Shown here: positions 1 to 8,405 of the stretch, in pieces
Layout: every line of letters starts with the position of its first letter
Position numbering within the stretch: the first letter of the stretch is position 1
NCBI RefSeq assembly: GCF_014203095.1
Contig: NZ_JACHIG010000015.1
Coordinates: forward strand, 1-64,000
Length of the DNA stretch: 64,000 nucleotides
Origin: Prosthecobacter vanneervenii
GTDB taxonomy: Bacteria; Verrucomicrobiota; Verrucomicrobiia; Verrucomicrobiales; Verrucomicrobiaceae
Direction: 5' to 3'
Made by a program: the position numbers and the translations under genes
Notes under the pieces: generated by a model
Seen by the model: the letters and a program-made list of their open reading frames with translations, nothing else
Told to the model about the DNA's origin: nothing
Database searches by the model: none

Positions 1-56
1 CAAGCTTGCTCGCCACTTCCTCTCCCTCATTCAGTTTGCCTCCGTCATCGACTGGC

Positions 57-431
57 TCAGATATGGCTCTTGAGGGTTTTCAAACACGGCCTAGCAAGCA
101 CGATGCCTTGCTTGGCACGCAGTGCGTGAGAGGGATCGCCAAAGAGGGCGTGAATACGGAGCGAGCGGGCATGGGCACGCTGGAGGAAGGTGCGTGTGGG
201 TTCTGTGTTTTTGAGAGGGCGGCCGCCATCAGGCAGCCGCTCAAAATGAACCTGCCAGAAGAGGTCGGTGATGTGCCGCTGAGCGCAGAAGTCGAACAGG
301 GCATTGCTGGCTGAAGCAGAGGAGGCGATCTCATCCGTCTTGTAAATCCACATGCCGCGCATTTCTGCGGCAGGCAGCGGAACCGCCATCAGGAGGAGGA
401 TGGAAAACAGCAGGAGGAAGCGGCCTTTCAT
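57..431 (-). pseudogene. Truncated secreted protein, possible glycoside-hydrolase-like N-terminus
   Basis: This reads as 124 residues from an ATG at 431. The start is chosen because it opens a Sec signal peptide (MKGRF, a run of Leu/Ile, then a PLPAA cleavage region). The mature part has the look of a TIM-barrel N-terminus: MRGMWIYK, then FDFCAQRHITDLFWQVHFE, then a segment pairing an RAHARSLRIHALFG strand with a GDPSH turn. It stops abruptly after about 100 mature residues, too short for a complete barrel. I translated the sequence beyond position 110 in all three minus frames and each meets a stop within about 15 codons, so one simple frameshift does not restore it. I infer a decayed or truncated hydrolase. 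A genuine short secreted protein is the alternative. Confidence 0.45.
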
Positions 432-524
432 GCAAGTGGGTAGCACATACGAGCTTGGTCTGCAGACCTGTCCGAGCAAGTTTGCAGTTGCTCCTTCTCG
501 TATCTGAAATCAGCATAAGAGTAT

Positions 525-890
525 ATGAAGCGGGCTTTCCTTTTTCTGACATTGTCTGCCTGCGCATTTTTTTGTGCCAGCCAAACAGCGGCCAAGGATC
601 AGGAGCCGAGTGCAAAGATGCGGCTGATTTTGGATCATCACCGAACCGGTGAAAGCACCCTCGATGTCAAAGAGCTGCCCCGGGACCAAACCAAGGCTGC
701 TCCAGGCAACAAAGACATGCCGGAGTATGAGGTATATGAAGTGCCTTACCCCCCAGGCGTGGCTGATTACTTTTCATACAAGGTCTATCTCCACACATCT
801 TCGGGACGCTACTGGATCCACCAAAGCGGCGGGTTTGCCGGTGTAAGCCATTTTTATGGTCCTGGCCTGCTCAAAGATCTGCTCAAGTAA
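525..890 (+). CDS. Small secreted hypothetical protein
   Basis: 121 residues from ATG 525. Residues 1 to about 23 form a clear Sec signal (MKRAFLFLTLSACAFFCAS..TAA). The mature domain is charged at first, then rich in Tyr, Gly and Pro, with PEYEVYEVPYPPGVADYF and a C-terminal SGRYWIHQSGGFAG stretch that suggests a small beta-rich fold. I do not recognise the family. It is divergent from the broken gene at 57-431 and convergent with the ceramidase-like gene, whose stop lies 7 bases beyond its own. Base composition resembles the neighbours, so there is no sign of recent transfer. Function unknown; probably periplasmic. Confidence 0.7.
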   Translation: MKRAFLFLTLSACAFFCASQTAAKDQEPSAKMRLILDHHRTGESTLDVKELPRDQTKAAPGNKDMPEYEVYEVPYPPGVADYFSYKVYLHTSSGRYWIHQSGGFAGVSHFYGPGLLKDLLK

Positions 891-897
891 CACACGG

Positions 898-2358
898 TCA
901 CTTCAGCTCTGTGGCCATCTCCATCAGGGCGTCCATCATCTTCACGGAGGCCTGGGGTTCGAGGTTGTTGGTGCCGGGCCAGGTTTCGTAGCCACCGAGC
1001 TCGAAGTGACGCGGGGTGGGCATGTAGCCGTAGTAGCCGTTGGCGAGCTCGACCATGAAGGATTTGGCGAAGGGGCTGCGCTTGCGGAATTCGACGCCGG
1101 TTTCGGCAAAGGTTTCCGTGGGGGTGGTGCCGATGCAGATGTCTCCGATGCGAAAGATCTGCACGGGAGCCTTGGTTTCCGGGCTGGCCTGGGCGAGACG
1201 CTGCACGCGGCCTGCGTAGGCGAGAGGGAGATCGGCCTTGCCCTGGATGCGCGGCGTCTTGGCCTCGATATCCTTGGCCCAGGCGATGAGTTCGGGATCT
1301 ATCTTGCGCCAGGAGATGGGGAGCTCACGGTAACGGGCGGCGAGAGGAGCGCTGCTCTGCCAGGTGACTTTGGAGAGAGCTGCATTGACCTTGGCGGCGA
1401 TGTCTTCGGCGACGTAACGCATCTGCTCATAGGGCTTTTTGCGCGGCTGAGGATTACGGAAGTTGATGTTGTTGGCGTCGCCGCTGGTGCCATTGGCCAT
1501 GAGAGCAACGAAGGGAGGATCGTCATTGCCGCCGGATTGCAGGCGCTTGAGGGCTTCGCAGTACATGCCGTAGTAGTCTGCGGAGATGTCCGCGTCCTTC
1601 ACTCCGCCGACGTAGTGGAGCGAGTAGGCGGAATAAACAGAGATCATGCGGCCGCCGGGTTCGCGCAGGGCGATGAAGGAGACGATGGGATCGGGCTCGC
1701 CCGCGGGCTCGATGAGCGCGGGATTGCCTGCGCCGGGGTTCATCTTGACCTTGTCGATCTTGCCAAAAGGATTGGGCGGCATTTTGTCCGGCTGAAGGAA
1801 CCAGCGGCGGATGTTCACATGCTCGGGAATGCTGACAGTGCTGAAGGCGATCTCCGCAGGACGGAGCAGCGTGATGGCACGACGCACGCCATCCGCGATG
1901 CGACGGGCGACGAATTTCTGGTAATCCGTGAGCTCCATGTCCGAGGTGTAAAAGCGCACGGGGCCACCAATGGCATTGGCGGCTGAGTGCGTGTGAGTGC
2001 CTGAAATGAGGACATTGGCAGCGGGGATGCCGGTTTCTTTTTCAACCAATTCACGCGCCGTTACGCAAAGACTGCGGTGCATGCCGAGGAGATCGCAGAT
2101 GACAAGGGCGAGCTTGGTCTGGCCATCATCGAGCACAAGACAGCGGGCGTGAAGCTCATCGTGAATGTGGGTGCAGGGATAAGGGAGAAAGCCACCAACG
2201 ACCTCGCTGCCAAGAGGTGGCGTGATATTGCTGGTGGCGGCACCGGCCATCAGGGATGCCTTGGCAGTGTCTGCGGCGTGAAGAGATGCAGCGGCGAATA
2301 GAGCAAGCAGGAGAGTGCGCATGGGAGCAATACAGAGATTCTGCGGAGATTTTGTCAT
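898..2358 (-). CDS. Neutral/alkaline ceramidase-like secreted hydrolase
   Basis: About 486 residues. It shows the N-terminal features of neutral/alkaline ceramidase-family proteins that are common in this phylum: an AGAATSNITPPLG opening, LVICDLLGM, then the ISGTHTHS motif whose histidines would bind the catalytic zinc. A later LMANGTSGDANNIN block matches the family. A Sec signal (MRTLLLALFAAASLHA) begins at an internal ATG at 2322. I prefer the ATG at 2358 because it overlaps the kelch gene's stop as ATGA, implying translational coupling, but 2322 is a good alternative. Family members without the C-terminal lipid-binding domain may not hydrolyse ceramide, so the substrate is unproven. It is the last gene of the long minus-strand run that begins near 19.7 kb. 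Confidence 0.8.
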   Translation of the reverse strand: MTKSPQNLCIAPMRTLLLALFAAASLHAADTAKASLMAGAATSNITPPLGSEVVGGFLPYPCTHIHDELHARCLVLDDGQTKLALVICDLLGMHRSLCVTARELVEKETGIPAANVLISGTHTHSAANAIGGPVRFYTSDMELTDYQKFVARRIADGVRRAITLLRPAEIAFSTVSIPEHVNIRRWFLQPDKMPPNPFGKIDKVKMNPGAGNPALIEPAGEPDPIVSFIALREPGGRMISVYSAYSLHYVGGVKDADISADYYGMYCEALKRLQSGGNDDPPFVALMANGTSGDANNINFRNPQPRKKPYEQMRYVAEDIAAKVNAALSKVTWQSSAPLAARYRELPISWRKIDPELIAWAKDIEAKTPRIQGKADLPLAYAGRVQRLAQASPETKAPVQIFRIGDICIGTTPTETFAETGVEFRKRSPFAKSFMVELANGYYGYMPTPRHFELGGYETWPGTNNLEPQASVKMMDALMEMATELK

Positions 2359-3341
2359 GGCTTCCAATCTGGAGGAAGACTCAGAGACCAGACTTCGCTG
2401 GAGAGTGGCCGGGCGTGACCGCCTAGGATCCAGAGCTTGTCCTGGAAAACGAGAGCCGAGTGCTCGTGCCGCGACTTCCAGCAGGTCTTTGTCTCCAGGC
2501 GCTGCCAGTTTTTGCCATCGGTGCTGTGCCAGACGTCGCCATGATTATCCTTCTCCTTTGACCAGCCGCCGAGCACCCAGATGCGGCCGCGATAGACAGC
2601 GGCGCTAAACCACAAGCGCGGAGCCCAAGGAGCGGATGCGGTCTCGCAGGTCCAAGAAACGCCGTCGGCCGAGGACCAGACGTCGTTCTTTGAATGGTAG
2701 CTGGGGACGTAGTTGCCGCCGCCGAGGACGTAGATTTTGCCGTTCAGAACGACGGACTGATGGTAGGCGCGAGAGGACCATGCGGCGTGCGGTGTTTCGA
2801 GTTTCCACTCTTTGCCATCAGCGGAGGACCAGACGTCATTCTTGAGGCTGGCGTCAGTGCCAAAGTAGTAGTCCTCAATACCGCCGAGCAGCCACATCCT
2901 GCCGCGATGCTCGACGAGGCCGGAGGCGAGGCGCGGGGACCATGCGGCGTTTGGGGTGGCTTGATTCCAAGCAGTGCCATCCGTGGAGGTCCACACTTGG
3001 TTGCTGGCTGAATGACCTGGGAGGCGGCCTTTGTACCAGCCACCCATAATCCAGAGGCGATCCTGAAAGGTGAGGCTCATGGCGAGGTCGCTGTGGAGCC
3101 AGGGTGCGTTGTTATTGATGAGCTTCCACTCGCGGCCATTAGGAGAGGACCATACATCGCGTGGCGGGTCCTGGAAGGACTGAAACCAGCCGCCACCGAT
3201 CCAGAGCTGATCTTTGAAGACCCACTCGGCCTGAGAATCGCGTGCCTGCCAGGGGGCAGTGGATTCGAGCGCCCAGTCTGGCTCTGCAGTGCTGGCGTTG
3301 AGACTCGTGATTACCAGCAGCAGCGAAAAGAGAATTTTCAT
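2355..3341 (-). CDS. Secreted kelch-like beta-propeller protein
   Basis: 328 residues. The start ATG at 3341 shares its A with the TGA of the aminotransferase (TGATG) and opens a Sec signal, MKILFSLLLVITSLNAS. The rest is a series of near-identical blades of about 50 residues. Each contains a DVW(S/H)S.(D/N)G..W pattern followed by (L/I)W(I/V)LGG(W/H/I), which is kelch/galactose-oxidase-like propeller repetition; I count about six. No catalytic tyrosine-copper site is evident, so a binding or structural role is more likely than an enzyme. The reading frame stays open far upstream of 3341, but that stretch lies inside the aminotransferase and has no signal, so I rejected it. Confidence 0.82.
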   Translation of the reverse strand: MKILFSLLLVITSLNASTAEPDWALESTAPWQARDSQAEWVFKDQLWIGGGWFQSFQDPPRDVWSSPNGREWKLINNNAPWLHSDLAMSLTFQDRLWIMGGWYKGRLPGHSASNQVWTSTDGTAWNQATPNAAWSPRLASGLVEHRGRMWLLGGIEDYYFGTDASLKNDVWSSADGKEWKLETPHAAWSSRAYHQSVVLNGKIYVLGGGNYVPSYHSKNDVWSSADGVSWTCETASAPWAPRLWFSAAVYRGRIWVLGGWSKEKDNHGDVWHSTDGKNWQRLETKTCWKSRHEHSALVFQDKLWILGGHARPLSSEVWSLSLPPDWKP

Positions 3342-4255
3342 CAGGCGGTCATGATCTGTGCTTCGATGTCCAGGCCGACACGCTGACTCCATGCGGCGAT
3401 CATTTTTTTGAACCATGGGCCGGGTTTGCCATCGGCAATTGGCGTGCCGTTGATTCTGGTGCAAGGAGCCATGCAATAGGGAGTGGTGGTGAGCCAGGCC
3501 TCGTCCGCAGTGACCACGTCGTAGGGCTGGAAATCTTTTTCGATGAACTCCATGCCGATCTGAGGCGCGAGCTCCTTCAGCGTCTGCAGGCTGATGCCCC
3601 AGAGGATGTTGCGGGTGGTCGGGGAGATGATGGTGCGCCCTTTCACGATGACGAAATTGGACCCCGCGCATTCGGTGACGTTGCCATCGAGGTCGAGCAG
3701 CAGAGTGATGGCACGTGGATCGACCGCCTGGGACTGCTTGTCTGCCAGCCACCAATGCAGGCGGCTGCGGTTTTTCATCTTGGGCTCAAGACACTGCGGC
3801 GGGATATGCCGGATGGATGGCGTGACCACATGGGCTCCGTCCGTGAACAGATGCCGCCACATGCTGAAGCGCAGCGGAAAGGAGTGAATGCAGATGGTGG
3901 GTGCAAGCGAGCCTGCGGCACCGGCGCTGCCTGCGTAGAGTGAGTTTTCCCCCGGTGTGATGAAATGCACGATGCCGATGTCCTCGTGCGGACCGATGAG
4001 GCGGCAGTTTGCCTCCGCGAGTTCATTGGTGAGGGCGAGCATTTTTTCTGAAGAGAGCGGCACCGTGATGCCCGAATACTTCAGGGAACGGTACAAACGC
4101 GCGACATGATCCTCGGCCCGAAAGGGCTGGTGGTGGAAGGTGCGCGTCATCTCTGTGAGCGTGGCACCGAGAACGATGCCGAGATCATAGATGTTCAGCT
4201 TTGCCTGGGATGCAGGAACGAAGCCCTGGTTCAAATAGACGAGAGGTTCGCTCAT
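3341..4255 (-). CDS. Class IV PLP aminotransferase (BCAT/aminodeoxychorismate-lyase fold)
   Basis: 304 residues, the usual size for fold-type IV aminotransferases. The opening PLVYLNQGFVPASQAKLNIYD matches the family start. FRAEDHVARLYRSL is the conserved arginine-containing helix. The Schiff-base lysine is probably the one in KMKNRSRLHWW near residue 155. TECAGSNFVIVKG and TRNILWGI are the cofactor phosphate-binding regions. There is no signal peptide, so this is a cytoplasmic enzyme inside a run of exported proteins. It could be a branched-chain, D-amino-acid or aminodeoxychorismate enzyme; sequence alone does not decide. Its stop overlaps the start of the kelch gene. Confidence 0.85.
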   Translation of the reverse strand: MSEPLVYLNQGFVPASQAKLNIYDLGIVLGATLTEMTRTFHHQPFRAEDHVARLYRSLKYSGITVPLSSEKMLALTNELAEANCRLIGPHEDIGIVHFITPGENSLYAGSAGAAGSLAPTICIHSFPLRFSMWRHLFTDGAHVVTPSIRHIPPQCLEPKMKNRSRLHWWLADKQSQAVDPRAITLLLDLDGNVTECAGSNFVIVKGRTIISPTTRNILWGISLQTLKELAPQIGMEFIEKDFQPYDVVTADEAWLTTTPYCMAPCTRINGTPIADGKPGPWFKKMIAAWSQRVGLDIEAQIMTA

Positions 4256-4286
4256 GACATTGGGAGGCTGGAAGAATGGGAAAAGG

Positions 4287-4424
4287 TCAGATCTCCGACT
4301 CCTTGGGCAAAAGGAAGAGCGCGCGATATTCGCGACCTAGCAGGGCGTTTGCGACAGCGTTTTCGAGGAAGGACTCCTTGCCGCCGTCCACACGGAGGCG
4401 CTGGCCAAGCGTGAGCTTCGTCAT
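4287..4424 (-). CDS. 45-residue small ORF of unknown function
   Basis: An ATG at 4424 opens 45 codons: MTKLTLGQRLRVDGGK, a helical middle ENAVANALLGREYRALF and the end LLPKESEI. It fills the gap between the sialidase-like gene (10 bases before its start) and the aminotransferase (31 bases after its stop). Third codon positions are mostly G or C, as in the surrounding genes, which supports real coding. No signal peptide or membrane segment is present. I do not recognise a family. It may be a small regulatory or accessory peptide, or a chance ORF in a short operon gap. Confidence 0.45.
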   Translation of the reverse strand: MTKLTLGQRLRVDGGKESFLENAVANALLGREYRALFLLPKESEI

Positions 4425-4434
4425 GGGCGGTGAA

Positions 4435-5490
4435 TCAGGGTTTCAGATTGAGTTCGGCCATGTAGATGGCGGTGATGGTCCTGCCGGCCTCGTCTTTTTC
4501 GTGGCTGGAATAATAGGAGATCAGGGCGCGTGTGGGGGAGAGGGCGACAAAGCCGGGGTAGGAGTTGTCACCGCCGCTAGGCAGCTCGGCGAATTCACGC
4601 AGTTCGCTGCCCAGCAGCCAGCAGAGCGAGGTTTTTGGGCCTGTTTCTTTCGTGGTGTGGCGGCCACCGACGATGATGTGGTCTCCCCATTTCACCACGA
4701 GCGGGCCGCCGATGGCGTGGTCCAAGGACTGGCGCTGCCATTCAGCATATGGAGGATGGGAGCGAATGAGAAAGGCCTCTTTGCCTCCGCCATGGCGACC
4801 GATGGCGAGGAGGCTGCCATCCTTCTCGAAGAGGAAGGAGGTTTCATCGCCTGCGGTCTCATTGAAGTACGCGCGCTTCTTCCAGTCGATGCCGTTGTCG
4901 CTCTCCAGCATGAGAGACTGGATTTTGCTGCCCTCGCCTTTAGGTCCGATGTCGTAGCCGGGCTTGCGACGGCCGCAGAGGTAGGCCTTGTCACCATGCG
5001 AGGCAGCGCACCAGATGTAGAGGCCAAAGGTGCCCTCAAGCATGGTGGGCTCTGTCCATTGCGTGCCGTCTGCGGAAGACACCGCAAAGCCGAGCATCTT
5101 ATTCATGTCGTAGTCCTTCGGCTCGATCTTGCCAGGGCCGGAGTACCAAGTGCCGGTATAGACAAAGAGGCGGTCTTTGAAGACGAGGAAGTGAGGATCG
5201 CGGGTGTCGCGGTCTTTGACAGAAAAGCGGTGCACCTGCTGCCAGCTAGCGCCCTCATCACCGCTGCGCATGATGATGATCGAGGCGGTGTTGTGGACCA
5301 TGTGGCCGTCCGGGCAGCTGCGGAAGGCGAGATAGAGCTGGTCGTGAAAGCGGACTAGGGTGGTGAAGGCATTGTGCTCGCCATTGTGAAAGACGCGCCG
5401 GAGGTTGGTGACGGTGACCTGGGGAGACTCGGCTGCGTGAAGAGTCAGGCCAAGTGCAAGGACGGCGGCAAGGAAGCGAAGGAGATGCAT
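4435..5490 (-). CDS. Secreted sialidase-like (BNR) beta-propeller
   Basis: 351 residues. The start at 5490 is chosen for its signal peptide MHLLRFLAAVLALGLTLHA; the open frame upstream belongs to the DUF1501 gene. Features of the sialidase superfamily are the arginine-bearing LYLAFRSCPDGH strand and Asp-box-like turns such as SGDEGASWQQV and SDNGIDW. Blades then run through CGRRKPGYD, GRHGGGKEAFLIRS and SPTRALISYYSS. The Arg in FRS and the Glu/Tyr region near YFNETAGDETS may be catalytic remnants. In this phylum the fold also occurs in non-sialidase glycan-binding proteins, so substrate is open. It follows the DUF1501 gene by 31 bases. Confidence 0.78.
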   Translation of the reverse strand: MHLLRFLAAVLALGLTLHAAESPQVTVTNLRRVFHNGEHNAFTTLVRFHDQLYLAFRSCPDGHMVHNTASIIIMRSGDEGASWQQVHRFSVKDRDTRDPHFLVFKDRLFVYTGTWYSGPGKIEPKDYDMNKMLGFAVSSADGTQWTEPTMLEGTFGLYIWCAASHGDKAYLCGRRKPGYDIGPKGEGSKIQSLMLESDNGIDWKKRAYFNETAGDETSFLFEKDGSLLAIGRHGGGKEAFLIRSHPPYAEWQRQSLDHAIGGPLVVKWGDHIIVGGRHTTKETGPKTSLCWLLGSELREFAELPSGGDNSYPGFVALSPTRALISYYSSHEKDEAGRTITAIYMAELNLKP

Positions 5491-5521
5491 TCGAAAAAGG
5501 GCTGAAATGGATGTTTTAGCT

Positions 5522-7003
5522 TCAGGCGATGAGCCCCTTAACCACTTTGGCTGGATTGACTCCGGTGAGGCGGAAGTCCAGGCCCTGGAAGCGATAGCTG
5601 AGCTTGTTGTGATCGAGGCCGAAGAGATTGAGGATGGTGGCGTGGAAGTCGTGGATGGAGACGGGATCGCGCGCGACGTGCCAGGCGAAGTCGTCCGTCT
5701 CTCCATAGACCTGGCCGCCTTTGATGCCGCCGCCGGCCATCCAGAGACTGAAGGCGTAGGGATGGTGATCGCGTCCGGTGACTTTTTTGAAGCCTTTGCG
5801 GTTTTCGCCCAGAGCGGTGCGGCCGAATTCGCTGCCCCAGACGACGAGGGTGGTATCGAGCAGGCCGCGCTGTTTGAGGTCTTTGAGCAAAGCAGCGATG
5901 GGCTGATCGACCATCTGGCAATTGTGTGCGAGCTGAGGATCAAGGGAGCTGTGATGATCCCAGGAAGCGTGGATGATGTTTACGAAGCGGACGCCGCGCT
6001 CGACCATGCGGCGTGCAATGAGGCAATGGCGTGAGAAGGTCTGGAAGTTGCCGATGCCGCCGAGGTTGCTCTTGATGGGAGGCTCGATGCGGTTCACGCC
6101 GTAAGCATCGAGCGTGGCCTGGGATTCGCCTTTGAGATCGACCAGCTCCGGCGCGGCGCTCTGCATGCGGAAGGCGAGCTCGTAGCTGCTGATGCGTGCG
6201 GCGATCTCGGGATCGCCGATGTGCTTGTGCTGAAGGCGGTTGAGATCGTTCAGCGCACGGATGCTGGCGGACTGCATCTGCGGCGTGATGCCGTCTGGGT
6301 TGTCCAAATTTAAAACAGGGGATGCACCGTTGCGGAACATCACGCCAGAATACGAGGAAGGCAGGAAGCCGCTGGACCAGGTGGAGCTGCCGCCAGGAAG
6401 GCCGCGGCCTTTGCTGACCATGACAACGTAGGAAGGCAAATCCTGCGAGAGATTGCCAAGGCCATACGTGACCCACGAGCCGACACTGGGGCGGCCTAGA
6501 CGGGACTCACCGCAGTTCAGCATGAGCTGGCCAGGGAGATGATTGAACTGATTGGTGTGCATGGAGCGCACCAGGGCGATATCGTCCGCGCAGGTGGCGA
6601 TGTGAGGAAGCAGGTCGCTGATGTCCATACCACACTGGCCGTGCTTTTTGAAGACACGGCTGGTGCCCATGACGGTGGCCGTGTCCTTTTGCAGGAAGGC
6701 GAACTTGGCATTGCCCACGATGGAGTCGGGCAGCGGCTGGCCGTCGTATTTGTTGAGCAGGGGCTTGGGATCGAAGAGATCCATCTGTGAGGGACCGCCC
6801 TCAAGAAAGATGAAGATGCAGCGCTCCGCCTTGGGGGCGAAGTGGGACATGCGCGTGGCCAGCGGGTTGGCCGGGACGCTGGCCTCAGCTGCGAGAAGGC
6901 CATCCTGCTTCAGCAGCGAAGCAAGGGCGAGGGTGCCGAGACCGCAGGAGCTGGTGGCGAGGAAATCGCGCCGGGTTTGGGTGATGAGCTCCTGAGGGGA
7001 CAT
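5522..7003 (-). CDS. DUF1501 Tat-exported protein
   Basis: 493 residues with a Tat signal TRRDFLATSSCGLGTLALASL. DUF1501 proteins are related to the alkaline phosphatase/sulfatase superfamily and their reaction is unproven. Family landmarks are LEGGPSQMDLFDPKP near residue 68, ASWDHHSS, WGSEFGRTALGENRKG and GRDHHPYAFSLWMAGGG, ending with a DFHATILNLFGLDH segment. Here the usual EFGRTP reads EFGRTA. It follows another DUF1501 gene by only 5 bases, and both lie downstream of a single PSD1 gene at 8406, so one PSD1 serves two DUF1501 partners. Probably periplasmic. Confidence 0.9.
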   Translation of the reverse strand: MSPQELITQTRRDFLATSSCGLGTLALASLLKQDGLLAAEASVPANPLATRMSHFAPKAERCIFIFLEGGPSQMDLFDPKPLLNKYDGQPLPDSIVGNAKFAFLQKDTATVMGTSRVFKKHGQCGMDISDLLPHIATCADDIALVRSMHTNQFNHLPGQLMLNCGESRLGRPSVGSWVTYGLGNLSQDLPSYVVMVSKGRGLPGGSSTWSSGFLPSSYSGVMFRNGASPVLNLDNPDGITPQMQSASIRALNDLNRLQHKHIGDPEIAARISSYELAFRMQSAAPELVDLKGESQATLDAYGVNRIEPPIKSNLGGIGNFQTFSRHCLIARRMVERGVRFVNIIHASWDHHSSLDPQLAHNCQMVDQPIAALLKDLKQRGLLDTTLVVWGSEFGRTALGENRKGFKKVTGRDHHPYAFSLWMAGGGIKGGQVYGETDDFAWHVARDPVSIHDFHATILNLFGLDHNKLSYRFQGLDFRLTGVNPAKVVKGLIA

Positions 7004-7008
7004 GGGTG

Positions 7009-8346
7009 TCAGGCCAGCTCTTTGATCGACTGGAACTCATTATCGACGAGGTAGTGTGGTCGGCCGGAGAAATCCGACACCGTGCTGGTGTGAGGATTGA
7101 TGCCGAGATTGTTATAGAGCGTGGCGAAGATCTCCTGGAAATGCACCGGGCGATCCGAGGCCTCCGCGCCGAGACGGTCTGTGGCACCGATGACCTGGCC
7201 ATTCTGCATGCCGCCTCCGGCGAGGAGAGCACAGGAAACTGCGGGCCAGTGATCGCGGCCACCTTTGTCATTGACGCGCGGCGTGCGCCCAAACTCGCCC
7301 CAGGCGAGCACGGTCACATCTTTGTCCATACCCCGCTCATGCAGATCCTCCACAAGAGCTGAGATCGCCTGATCAAAGTCAGGAAGGTTTTCCTGGGCGT
7401 TTTTGAAATTCTGTCCGTGCCAGTCCCAGAAGCTGTAGCTGAGAGTGACGACGCGCACACCGGCCTCGACGAGACGGCGGGCGAGCAGGAACTGCTCATT
7501 GAGACGCGGTGCGGCATCGCCTTGAATTTTGGCGGTGCCTTTGCCGTAGCGCTCACGGATTTTGGGCGACTCCTTGGAGAGATCGAGCGCATCCACCAGC
7601 TGGGATGAAGTAAGGATGCCGTAGGCCTGCTGACGGAAGACATCGATGCCAGCCATGGTGCCCGAGGCATCGGTCTCGCGGCGGAAGTTGTCGAAGGCGG
7701 AAAGCAGCCCGCGACGATCGTCCAGGCGCTCCAGCGTAACGCCATTGAGGGACATGTCTTCTTTTCCGCGCTCCAGCGGCATGAAAGGCGCATGGGCCAC
7801 TCCGAGGAAACTCGGTCGCCCCTGATTGTAGGGCGTGTGCTTCATCTGCTGGGAGAGATTCACATAGCCGGGCACGGCGGGTGCGCCGCCTTTGAGCTTT
7901 GACACCACGCTGCCGATCTCCGGCCAGCCGCCGGGAGGCGCATTGTTGCTGAGGCGGCCGGTGACACACTGAAAGCTTTCATGCCGGTCCTTGGCCCCCA
8001 CCACACTGCGGATGAAAGTGAGCTTGTCGGCCATCTTTGCCATGCGCGGCAGGTGCTCGCTGATCTGGATGCCAGGAACATTGGTGGCGATGGGCTTGAA
8101 GGGACCGCGCACCTCCGAGGGTGCGTCCATTTTCAGGTCGTACATGTCCTGATGCGGAGGACCGCCGGGCAGATACACCAGGATGAGCGCCTTCTGCGAT
8201 TTTCCGCGCCCGAGCTCGGACTCTGCGCGCAGAAGTCCGGGCAGGCTCAAACCACCCAGACCCAGCCCGCCGACTCGGAGAAAGGAGCGACGGGAAAGAC
8301 CATCGCAGCAGCGGCTGGAAGACTGGCGGGAAAAGAGAGTGAGCAT
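7009..8346 (-). CDS. DUF1501 Tat-exported protein, divergent subtype
   Basis: 445 residues from ATG 8346; an ATG at 8367 would add seven residues. The Tat signal is LSRRSFLRVGGLGLGGLSLPG, preceded by an unusually long N-region with RCCDG. Motifs: YLPGGPPHQDMYDLK, DRHESFQCVTGR, SYSFWDWHGQNF, GEFGRTPRVNDKG and GRDHWPAVSCALLAGGGM. The WDWH and GRDHWP forms and the absence of the HATIL-type tail set it apart from the other five DUF1501 proteins here and suggest a different partner or substrate. It lies 59 bases downstream of PSD1 8406 and 5 bases upstream of the next DUF1501. Confidence 0.9.
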   Translation of the reverse strand: MLTLFSRQSSSRCCDGLSRRSFLRVGGLGLGGLSLPGLLRAESELGRGKSQKALILVYLPGGPPHQDMYDLKMDAPSEVRGPFKPIATNVPGIQISEHLPRMAKMADKLTFIRSVVGAKDRHESFQCVTGRLSNNAPPGGWPEIGSVVSKLKGGAPAVPGYVNLSQQMKHTPYNQGRPSFLGVAHAPFMPLERGKEDMSLNGVTLERLDDRRGLLSAFDNFRRETDASGTMAGIDVFRQQAYGILTSSQLVDALDLSKESPKIRERYGKGTAKIQGDAAPRLNEQFLLARRLVEAGVRVVTLSYSFWDWHGQNFKNAQENLPDFDQAISALVEDLHERGMDKDVTVLAWGEFGRTPRVNDKGGRDHWPAVSCALLAGGGMQNGQVIGATDRLGAEASDRPVHFQEIFATLYNNLGINPHTSTVSDFSGRPHYLVDNEFQSIKELA

Positions 8347-8405
8347 GGCCTGTTTATACGGCGGCAAGGCGAGAGGTTTTGCTGCGGCAATGCGACGAAG
8401 CGGGA

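Noticed and set aside
4276..5358. A 360-codon plus-strand frame opposite the sialidase-like gene
   Set aside because: Antisense shadow; the minus-strand gene has Asp-boxes and a signal peptide.
4435..5943. Longer start for the sialidase-like gene at 5943
   Set aside because: The upstream segment overlaps the DUF1501 gene and lacks a signal; the ATG at 5490 opens a signal peptide.
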